Below, one piece after another: positions 9,216 through 16,139 of a stretch of DNA of 64,000 nucleotides. Every line of letters starts with the position of its first letter. Position 1 is the first letter of the stretch. A model generated the notes under the pieces. The model was not told the origin of the DNA. It searched no databases and saw only the letters and a list, made by a program, of their open reading frames with translations. The stretch comes from Mariniphaga sp041684965 (GTDB lineage: Bacteria; Bacteroidota; Bacteroidia; Bacteroidales; Prolixibacteraceae): the NCBI GenBank assembly GCA_041684965.1, contig JAWLGR010000016.1, forward strand, positions 53,830 through 117,829. Reading direction: 5' to 3'. Both the position numbers and the translations under genes were made by a program.

Positions 9216-9246
9216 TTTGACATTTTCAATGAAATAATTAGCTTTG
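9216..9246 (+). promoter_or_regulatory. Promoter of the tRNA-Leu gene
   Basis: A near-perfect Bacteroidota primary-sigma promoter: -33 TTTG at 9216-9219, a 19-base spacer, and -7 TAGCTTTG (TAnnTTTG) at 9239-9246. Transcription would start near 9253, about 18 bases before the mature tRNA 5' end. Confidence 0.75.
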
Positions 9247-9270
9247 CACACCATTTTACCAAATGGAAAG

Positions 9271-9354
9271 GCCCGGGTGGCGGAATAGGTAGACGCGCTG
9301 GATTCAAAATCCAGTTCTGGCAACAGAGTGGGGGTTCGATTCCCCCCCCGGGTA
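9271..9354 (+). tRNA. tRNA-Leu (anticodon CAA)
   Basis: A class II tRNA of 84 bases. The acceptor stem GCCCGGG (9271-9277) pairs with CCCGGGT (9347-9353, ending in a G-T pair), discriminator A at 9354. The anticodon stem CTGGA/TCCAG encloses a seven-base loop TTCAAAA, giving anticodon CAA, which reads UUG. A long variable arm and a T arm GGGGG-TTCGATT-CCCCC follow. CCA is not encoded. The gene stands alone with its own promoter and shows no integrated element at its 3' end. Confidence 0.97.
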
Positions 9355-9513
9355 CAGGAATAAGTTCTGTCAGTGATGATCTTTATTTATCTTCATCAAA
9401 CGAATACGGCTAAACAGCCACTCAATGATGTCAACCTTCTGTTTGAAACTAAAAATTCCTGCTTCTTTCCCTGAACTTTAGGAAATTCATCTTTCATCTA
9501 CAGTTTAGCAAAA

Positions 9514-10809
9514 ATGAGAAAACTTGATACGCAACTAATGCACCCCCGTGACCAGATTACCTTAATAATAGACAAAATTTACCGGAGCGGGCTCACCACT
9601 ACTTCAGGGGGAAATGTTTCGATTATAGATGAGCAGGGAGATATCTGGGTAACTCCTTCTGCTGTTGACAAAGGTTCGCTGCGTGCTTCTGATATCGTTG
9701 TAATCCGCAGGGATGGTACAATAGAAGGAAGGCATAAACCATCATCTGAATATCCCTTTCATAAAGCAATCTACGACAAACGGCCTGATATAAAAGCCAT
9801 TGTCCATGCACATCCGCCAGCACTTGTATCATTCAGTATAGTCCGTCAGATTCCGGATACGAATATCATTCCCCAGGCAAAATACATCTGTGGTGATATT
9901 GGGTATGCGGTTTATGAATTGCCTGGAAGTGAAACTTTAGGACGGGTAATTGCCGGGGAATTTGTCAAAGGATTTAATGCTGTGATTATGGAAAACCATG
10001 GGACAGTTGTTGGAGGAACCGATCTGCTCGACGCTTTCCAGCGGTTTGAAACCCTGGAATTTTGCAGCCGTACCATAATTTTTGGTAATACAATCGGAAC
10101 TCCCTGTTACCTTGATGATGAACAAATAGAAGAATTTGAAAATCAGATTCCAAAATTGCTCCCGGAAATGGAATATGTTGAACATCCTTCCGATGAACGG
10201 GCGTTGCGTGAAGAGATTAAAAAAATAGTGCACCGTGCCTGCAATCAGGGATTGATGATAAGCTCGTACGGAACGGTTTCGGTCCGCTGGCGGGGCAATG
10301 ACTTTCTTATTACACCTACCGATGTAGCCCGGTGGAATATTCAAAACGATGACATAGTCCAGATAAAGGGCGGAAAACGTGAACCTGGTAAACTGCCCAG
10401 CCGGGTCACCTGGCTTCATCAGGAAATTTATAAAAGAAATCCGGAAATAAATTCTATTATCCTGACGCAGGCTCCATATATCATGGCCTACAGTGTGACT
10501 CACAAAAAGCTTGATGTACGTACCATTCCAGAAAGCTGGATCTTTTTGCAGGACATTCCCAATCTCCCTTTTGGTTCTCATTTTGCCGGAGAGGAAACCA
10601 TCCTGAACCAGCTTTCGAAAAATACCCCTGCTGTAATTATAAACAACGATTCAGTATTGGTGACCGGCGATAAACTGCTTGGAACGTTTGACCGTCTTGA
10701 AGTTGCTGAATTCAGCGCCCGATCGCTTACTATGGGTGCCTCCCTTGGTAGCCTGATTCCCATTAACGACAAACAGGTGGCAGCTTTACGGGAAAAGTTT
10801 CTGGATTAA
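9514..10809 (+). CDS. Tandem class II aldolase/adducin-domain protein with a degenerate second domain
   Basis: A 431-residue cytoplasmic protein made of two class II aldolase domains, of the kind that acts on fuculose-1-phosphate or rhamnulose-1-phosphate. The first (about 10-205) is complete: a GGNVS phosphate loop, the catalytic-type Glu79 (SSEYPFH), zinc ligands His98 and His100 (HAHPP), and His162 (ENHGTVV). The second (about 225-430) keeps the fold (SYGTVSVR, VLVTGDKLLGTFDRLE) but has Arg297 in place of Glu79, TQAP in place of HAHP and NNDS in place of ENHG, so it should not bind zinc. The substrate cannot be told from context; no sugar kinase or isomerase is near. Confidence 0.82.
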   Translation: MRKLDTQLMHPRDQITLIIDKIYRSGLTTTSGGNVSIIDEQGDIWVTPSAVDKGSLRASDIVVIRRDGTIEGRHKPSSEYPFHKAIYDKRPDIKAIVHAHPPALVSFSIVRQIPDTNIIPQAKYICGDIGYAVYELPGSETLGRVIAGEFVKGFNAVIMENHGTVVGGTDLLDAFQRFETLEFCSRTIIFGNTIGTPCYLDDEQIEEFENQIPKLLPEMEYVEHPSDERALREEIKKIVHRACNQGLMISSYGTVSVRWRGNDFLITPTDVARWNIQNDDIVQIKGGKREPGKLPSRVTWLHQEIYKRNPEINSIILTQAPYIMAYSVTHKKLDVRTIPESWIFLQDIPNLPFGSHFAGEETILNQLSKNTPAVIINNDSVLVTGDKLLGTFDRLEVAEFSARSLTMGASLGSLIPINDKQVAALREKFLD

Positions 10810-11392
10810 AACTTATATACTTCGGCAATGGATTACGTTCATTGCAATACTCCTTTTAATGGTGGTTTACCCCTCTGTTAATCTAATATTGGAACCGATC
10901 TTTAGTACCTGTTTCGAAGGGTAATGCATAGTAATCTTGTGGTTTTAAAATTTCTTTATTCTAACTGGATTTATTTCATCAGGGTGATTTTTCCTGTTGA
11001 AATTATCTGTTATAATGGTTAATTTTCTGACATGTTTTAAACCATACCCAGTCCATGTTTGATCGAATGGATTGCGAATTTGATCTGGAGAAGGTATTGA
11101 GTTGAACTCTTCAGAAACCACCTCTTCCCTTTGTTCAGAAAATCCTTTCAAAGGTGAAATGAACTCAATCTACTTATTGTTGGTTTTTTACGGATACAGC
11201 TGAAATTATTTTTTTTTCGCTGTAAAATTTTATTAATAGAATTATTTTGTACGAGGGTTCAAACTAAAACATTTTAGCATGAATATGCTTTAGAGGAAGA
11301 TAATCAATTTTGTGTTTAAGGTTTGAACACCAGAATTATTCAGTAAATATGTATTACTTTAGGATGATTATTTTACAGGAAAATGGAATGCA
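10810..11392. other. Gene-poor intergenic region
   Basis: A 583-base stretch between the aldolase and the MG2/plug gene. A minus-strand open frame of 68 codons (10945-11151) has a plausible acidic N-terminus but matches nothing I recognise and has no promoter that I can see; it may be a remnant. The last 200 bases are strongly AT-rich and should hold the promoter of the plus-strand gene, but I cannot place -33/-7 boxes with confidence. Confidence 0.4.
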
Positions 11393-13798
11393 ATGAAAAC
11401 CGCTCTTATTACTTATATTTTATTTACCTCGGTTTTGTTTGGCAATGCCCAGCTATTGAGTAATGATACTTTGAAACCGGCAGATTCATTCCTTTATGAA
11501 AAATTATACCTCCACATCGACCGGGAGCTTTTTTCTCCCGGTGAACGTGTATGGTTTAAGTCGTACCTGGTGAGTGGAATTGACCATAGACTTATTAAAG
11601 GGTATAAGAATGTTTATGTACAGCTTATTAATGATAAGGGTGATATTGCTGATCAAAGACTTCTTTTGTCGTACAATGGTGTTGCAATGGGCGATTTCTT
11701 CCTTTCTGATTCAATTGATGATGGAAATTACGTGGTGAGGGCATACACAAAGTACTTGCAAAATTTTGGGGAGGAAAGTTATTTTCATAGGAAAATTATA
11801 GTTTCGGGGGCAAAGAGTTCGCTTGAACTGAATGGAAATTTCCGCGAAGAGAAGGCAACTGAAATTGATGTGGCATTTTTACCTGAAGGAGGAAGCCTGG
11901 TATTGAATGCTATTAACCATGTAGCCTTTAAGGCAATTGATAAAACAGGTAAAGGGGTATCGGTTTCAGGGAAAATTGTAGATGAAGACGGTAATGAAGT
12001 AGTTCCATTCCGGACAAGGTATAAGGGTATGGGGAAATTTATACTGATGCCACAGGAAGGTAAAAGTTATTTTGCACAGGTCGATGGGTTCTCGAATTTC
12101 AGTTACATGTTCGAACCAGCCAGCGAAAAGGGAATTTCTCTTAATTACAAAGCTGACGGAAACTATCTTCTTTTTACACTCTCACGTAATTTCAAATATT
12201 CCAGACCTCAGGAATATTTACTGATAGCACTGCACAAAGGAACTGAATTATTCAGCACTCAAATTGCAATAAATGAATTTCAGCAGGCTGTCAGGCTTTA
12301 TAAAGGCTTGTTTCCTTTAGGCGTATCACAGATCACCGTATACAACCGGGATGGTGAAAAAGTGGCAGAACGGCTGGTTTTCGTGCGAAATGCCAATGAC
12401 ACCAAGGTACAGATAAATTCTTTCAAAAGTGAATATAAAAGCCGTGAAAAGGTGGAAATTAACCTGTTGTCGCTTTTACCCGACAACGACAGCATTCTTA
12501 TACCTGTGTCGGTTTCAGTAGTGAACGAGGATTATCTCAGCGCTGCAGGTAACAATCAAAATATAGAAAGTTATTTATTGCTTGATTCTGAATTAAAAGG
12601 TCCGGTGGAATCACCTGCAACTTTTTTTACTGATGAACCAGGAATTTCTGCCGATGAAAAACTCGATCTTGTAATGATGGTAAACGGATGGCGCAGCTAT
12701 TACTGGAATGAACTTGATAAATTTACTGGAGTGAAACTTCCGGGGTGGGCTGATTACGGCCTGGTCATTGGAGGGAATGTTACCCGTACCTGGGGAGGAA
12801 AACCAGTTAATGAGGGGAAAGTGGTACTGGGTCCTTTTTCCGGCGGATTTCTGCTTGAAGAAACTACCACCGACGAAGATGGCAATTTCAGTTTTGAAAA
12901 ACTGTATTTAAAAGATTCGGCATTGGTTATGATTAATGCTGAAGCAGAAAATGGAAATAAAAGAATAAGAATTGACATTGAACAACCCCTGGGATTTGAT
13001 TCACTGGTAGCCGACGGGCAATTCAATAAAATATGCCCTGATATTCAGGTGCCTATGAAATTCTACCGCGAAATCTATTACCGGCAAATGGCAGAGCAGG
13101 AATATGAAAAAGAGCTGGGGACCATCCTGCTCGATGAGGTAAATATTGGGGGGAAACGAATGTCGCGTACAGACGGGCATTTCAGACTTTATGGAGAACC
13201 CGATATTTCTTTTTCGATTACACATGATGACTGGACATTTGCAAGCATATCAGACTATTTGGAAACCAAAGTACCAGGAGTGGTAGTAGACGCGGATGGC
13301 ATCAGTATAAGGGCGGGAAGCGGAAACCCATTGCTTCTGGTTGACGGGCTTGAGGTGACCTGGGATTACGTAAATTACCTTCATTTAGGTGATGTGGATA
13401 AAATTGAAATCCTGAAAAGCCCCGGCCTTCTGGCCGTATACGGTTCACGTGGAGGAAATGGTGTAATAGCGGTCCTTACAAAAATGGGCGGAGGTGAACT
13501 GAATGATGAATTTGTGCGCAGGATCCCGGGAAGAATAACACCCCGCGTAGCAGGTTTTCATCAGCCACGGCAGTTTTATTCACCCAAATATTCACCAAAC
13601 ACTATAAATGATCCAAAGCCTGATTTCAGGCCAACACTTTACTGGAACCCCGAAGTTTCATTTAATGGCAGCGAAGCAAAAATAGAATTCTTTACTTCAG
13701 ATAACCTGGCACGATACCATGTTTTTGTGGAAGGAATCAGCAAAAACGGAAAAATTATTTATGGGACCGCGGTAATATCGGTATCTGTACCGCGTTAG
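11393..13798 (+). CDS. Exported MG2 / TonB-plug protein without a beta-barrel
   Basis: An 801-residue exported protein. A signal peptide (1-20, ending FGNAQ) is followed by an alpha-2-macroglobulin MG2-like domain (about 30-130, LHIDRELFSPGERVWFKSYL), further beta-rich repeats, a carboxypeptidase-regulatory-like domain (about 455-530), and a TonB-receptor plug domain (about 610-705) ending in VDKIEILKSPGLLAVYGSRG and NGVIAVLTK. After that only about 100 residues remain, enough for one Ig-like module (YHVFVEGISKNGKIIYG) but not for a 22-strand barrel. This architecture recurs in Bacteroidota and its role is not established. It might cap, gate or substitute for a TonB receptor plug (inference). 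It is monocistronic here. Confidence 0.8.
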   Translation: MKTALITYILFTSVLFGNAQLLSNDTLKPADSFLYEKLYLHIDRELFSPGERVWFKSYLVSGIDHRLIKGYKNVYVQLINDKGDIADQRLLLSYNGVAMGDFFLSDSIDDGNYVVRAYTKYLQNFGEESYFHRKIIVSGAKSSLELNGNFREEKATEIDVAFLPEGGSLVLNAINHVAFKAIDKTGKGVSVSGKIVDEDGNEVVPFRTRYKGMGKFILMPQEGKSYFAQVDGFSNFSYMFEPASEKGISLNYKADGNYLLFTLSRNFKYSRPQEYLLIALHKGTELFSTQIAINEFQQAVRLYKGLFPLGVSQITVYNRDGEKVAERLVFVRNANDTKVQINSFKSEYKSREKVEINLLSLLPDNDSILIPVSVSVVNEDYLSAAGNNQNIESYLLLDSELKGPVESPATFFTDEPGISADEKLDLVMMVNGWRSYYWNELDKFTGVKLPGWADYGLVIGGNVTRTWGGKPVNEGKVVLGPFSGGFLLEETTTDEDGNFSFEKLYLKDSALVMINAEAENGNKRIRIDIEQPLGFDSLVADGQFNKICPDIQVPMKFYREIYYRQMAEQEYEKELGTILLDEVNIGGKRMSRTDGHFRLYGEPDISFSITHDDWTFASISDYLETKVPGVVVDADGISIRAGSGNPLLLVDGLEVTWDYVNYLHLGDVDKIEILKSPGLLAVYGSRGGNGVIAVLTKMGGGELNDEFVRRIPGRITPRVAGFHQPRQFYSPKYSPNTINDPKPDFRPTLYWNPEVSFNGSEAKIEFFTSDNLARYHVFVEGISKNGKIIYGTAVISVSVPR

Positions 13799-13842
13799 GA
13801 TGTTTTTTTAGCTCATTTTTTCATTTTCACTCAGAATCAGCT

Positions 13843-14448
13843 CTATGGAGTATTGTTTTTAGCAAAAAATGGCACTCCGCTCCTTCCCTCTTTTATAGCC
13901 TCGAGGTATGATTCGGAAACTTCTTCAGCTGTTAAAAATGGAGCAGGATCCATCCCCATTTCTCTTGCTGTTTCAGCTACAAGCGGCGGGTGAATCACAA
14001 TGACTTTGTTGTTTTTTGGAGTTTCCAGGGCTGCAGCACGTACAAAACCTTCCAATGCAAGATTAACCATAGCAATGGCAGCTGAACCAGGCATCGGCTT
14101 GTAGGCAAAAATTCCACCTGTCAGGAGAATAGTACCTCCGGGATTTAAATAAGAAAGTCCTTTCTGAAGCAACTTTACCTGACCCATTAGCTTATTGTTG
14201 ATGGAAAGGTCAAAATCTTTATCCGAAAGATTTGCCAACTCACCAAAAGCAGCATTGCCGGCTGCACAAACTATTGCATCAACTTTACCTGTATGCTCCA
14301 GCAGGTTTCTTACTGAAACTTCATCTTCGATGTCAACCGAATATCCTGAATTCCGGGATGCCCCCGTAACCTGATATCCTGCCTGTTCCAGCTTATTTTT
14401 AACCGCATTTCCAATTGTACCGGTCGCCCCAATGACTATTGCTTTCAT
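13843..14448 (-). CDS. Atypical short-chain dehydrogenase/reductase family protein
   Basis: A 201-residue Rossmann-fold protein. The nucleotide-binding GATGTIG motif is at residues 8-14, followed by a short acidic strand (SVDIEDEVS) and the VCAAGNAAFGEL element that corresponds to the NNAG motif of classical SDRs. The catalytic Ser-Tyr-Lys triad is not apparent: the YxxxK position reads SAAIAMVNLALEGF. It may therefore bind NAD(P) without classical reductase chemistry, or use other residues. It faces the MG2/plug gene convergently with a 44-base gap. Substrate unknown. Confidence 0.75.
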   Translation of the reverse strand: MKAIVIGATGTIGNAVKNKLEQAGYQVTGASRNSGYSVDIEDEVSVRNLLEHTGKVDAIVCAAGNAAFGELANLSDKDFDLSINNKLMGQVKLLQKGLSYLNPGGTILLTGGIFAYKPMPGSAAIAMVNLALEGFVRAAALETPKNNKVIVIHPPLVAETAREMGMDPAPFLTAEEVSESYLEAIKEGRSGVPFFAKNNTP

Positions 14449-14727
14449 ACTATCTGTTTTTCGGTTTTACAAAGAATTTTAAATAACAATATTCGCTTTT
14501 AAAGAATTCTCCATTATGTTTTAACAAACAGAACAATTGGTTAAAAGTTGGTGAAAAAAATTAAATACACGCTGAATCTTCCATTTTCACATGATAAACA
14601 GAAATATTTCCATTCTTTTTTAAACAGATCTGGAGTAATTTGCATTCTGGCAGAAAAATATGAACAAACATATTTCTGCAGTTATATAGGGAATTTAAAT
14701 GTTAAACAAATTAAAAGAAAGCAAATT

Positions 14728-15540
14728 ATGAAACACTTATCGAATGCAATTTTGATTGTTTTTATCGCTACTGGATTGTTTTTTTTTCAATCCTGTCAGA
14801 AAGATGAAATATTGACTGAAAACTATGAGAATTTAAACAAAGATGCTGAATTGAAAAAGGCAGATAAAAGCCGTATTTTTTACGGACCAACAAAACCTGT
14901 AGGAAATGGGGTTGCCCGTGCGTGGGTGAAAGAAGATTCGGAAGGTAATCCGGTAGAGGTAGGGGTAAATATTTCTGCAAAAGCTCTTGATAACCTGCCT
15001 AATCATCATGCGGCATACGTCTTGCCTTTCCATAAAAACAAGGGCAAAAACTTTTATGACCATGTTTTACTCGACTGGGGGCCCGAAGGGCATGAACCAC
15101 CTGGAATCTATGATATTCCTCATTTCGATGTTCATTTTTATATTACATCGGTAGAAGAACGTATGGCCATTGAATTTCAGCCCGATGATATAGATCCTGA
15201 TGGAATGTACATACCGCAGGATTACTTCAGACTTCCGGGAGTTGTACCACAAATGGGATCACACTGGGCAGATATGTACTCTCCTGAACTGCCTCCTACA
15301 TTGGATCCTTTTACCCATACCTTTATCATTGGTTCATACAATGGTGTATTTACCTTTTGGGAGCCTATGGTTACAAGGGAATTTCTGTTAACGAAACCTA
15401 ATGTGGAGAAATCGATTAAGCAACCACTTGCATGGCAACAAGATGGCTGGTATCCTACTTCCTATAAAATTAACTGGTCGGATCGCCCGGGAGAGTATAG
15501 TATTTCACTTTCCGGCTTAAGATGGCAGGAAGCACAATAA
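14728..15540 (+). CDS. Lipoprotein with TTHB210-like (DUF5602-type) domain
   Basis: A predicted lipoprotein of 270 residues. The signal and lipobox are FFFQSC followed by QKDE, with an Asp-free but acidic-later N-terminus. The mature part contains GVARAWVKEDSEGNPVEVGV and a segment rich in histidine and aromatics (PHFDVHFYI, with NHHAAYVLPF earlier) that I recall from the TTHB210-like family of exported proteins; that assignment is from memory and moderate. The ATG at 14728 is chosen because it begins the signal sequence; upstream in-frame residues look non-coding. A strong rho-independent terminator follows 25 bases after the stop. Function unknown. Confidence 0.72.
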   Translation: MKHLSNAILIVFIATGLFFFQSCQKDEILTENYENLNKDAELKKADKSRIFYGPTKPVGNGVARAWVKEDSEGNPVEVGVNISAKALDNLPNHHAAYVLPFHKNKGKNFYDHVLLDWGPEGHEPPGIYDIPHFDVHFYITSVEERMAIEFQPDDIDPDGMYIPQDYFRLPGVVPQMGSHWADMYSPELPPTLDPFTHTFIIGSYNGVFTFWEPMVTREFLLTKPNVEKSIKQPLAWQQDGWYPTSYKINWSDRPGEYSISLSGLRWQEAQ

Positions 15541-15565
15541 CAATTAAACCAGACTTTTATATATA

Positions 15566-15597
15566 AGCCTGCAGGAAATTATCTGCAGGCTTTTTTT
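15566..15597 (+). terminator. Rho-independent terminator after the TTHB210-like lipoprotein gene
   Basis: A perfect 9-bp stem AGCCTGCAG / CTGCAGGCT (15566-15574 and 15583-15591) with an 8-base loop, running directly into seven T residues (15591-15597). It ends the plus-strand lipoprotein transcript and lies before the convergent CBM48 gene. Confidence 0.9.
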
Positions 15598-15624
15598 ATA
15601 AAATGCAGCCTGTGACATAAATTT

Positions 15625-15933
15625 TCAGAGTGCTATAACTGAATTTACTTCTCCCGGACCTGTGTTATTCGGTTCAAATTTATCTGCTTCCGGCTCATTT
15701 CTCCACTCGGAATCGTTTATCAGGTATTTGAACTGATATGCATTTCCGGCATGAAATTTTAATGTTTGGGTGAAACCACCTGATTTTAATTTTTTCATGG
15801 GCTCACAGTTGGTGTCCCAATTGTTAAAATCACCAGGAATTCTAACTATTTCAACATTTTCTACGTCTTCTTTAAGGTTGAAAGTAACTTTACAAACCTC
15901 ATTATTTTTCAGGTACTGTTTTTTTATACTCAT
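15625..15933 (-). CDS. Single-domain CBM48/AMPK-glycogen-binding-like protein
   Basis: A 102-residue protein that is essentially one CBM48 (isoamylase N-terminal or AMPK beta) beta-sandwich. The signature V-x-GDFNNWD (RIPGDFNNWDTN) is at about residues 32-40, followed by MKKLKSGGFTQTLKF and YQFKYLINDSEWRNEPEAD, the classic glycogen-binding pattern. No catalytic domain and no signal peptide are present, so it is cytoplasmic. It may bind glycogen or act as a regulatory subunit; such stand-alone domains are common in Bacteroidota. No glycogen-metabolism gene is adjacent. Confidence 0.85.
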   Translation of the reverse strand: MSIKKQYLKNNEVCKVTFNLKEDVENVEIVRIPGDFNNWDTNCEPMKKLKSGGFTQTLKFHAGNAYQFKYLINDSEWRNEPEADKFEPNNTGPGEVNSVIAL

Positions 15934-16139
15934 TATTCGTGTATTGGTAAATGATTGTATTGATTAATTCACAAAAATAACATATTCCATTAAATTGAAT
16001 ACATCAACTTTTCACGAATGCGAATTGTTCAGTCTTATGAATATATTTTATTCACATTGAATTAACAATTCGTTCTTAATTAAGAAGATAATTCAACTTA
16101 CGATTATATATTATTACATGGTAAAATTTCTGGAGGAGG

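Noticed and set aside
9271..9513. An integrated element at the tRNA-Leu gene
   Set aside because: No direct repeat of the tRNA 3' end, no integrase and no change in gene content is seen downstream.
9937..10581. A 214-codon open frame on the minus strand inside the aldolase gene
   Set aside because: It is antisense to a well-supported gene, has no family motif or promoter, and its composition follows the codon pattern of the true gene.
10945..11151. A 68-codon minus-strand frame in the gap before the MG2/plug gene
   Set aside because: It has a plausible N-terminus but no recognisable motif, promoter or neighbour relation; kept only as a note in the region entry.
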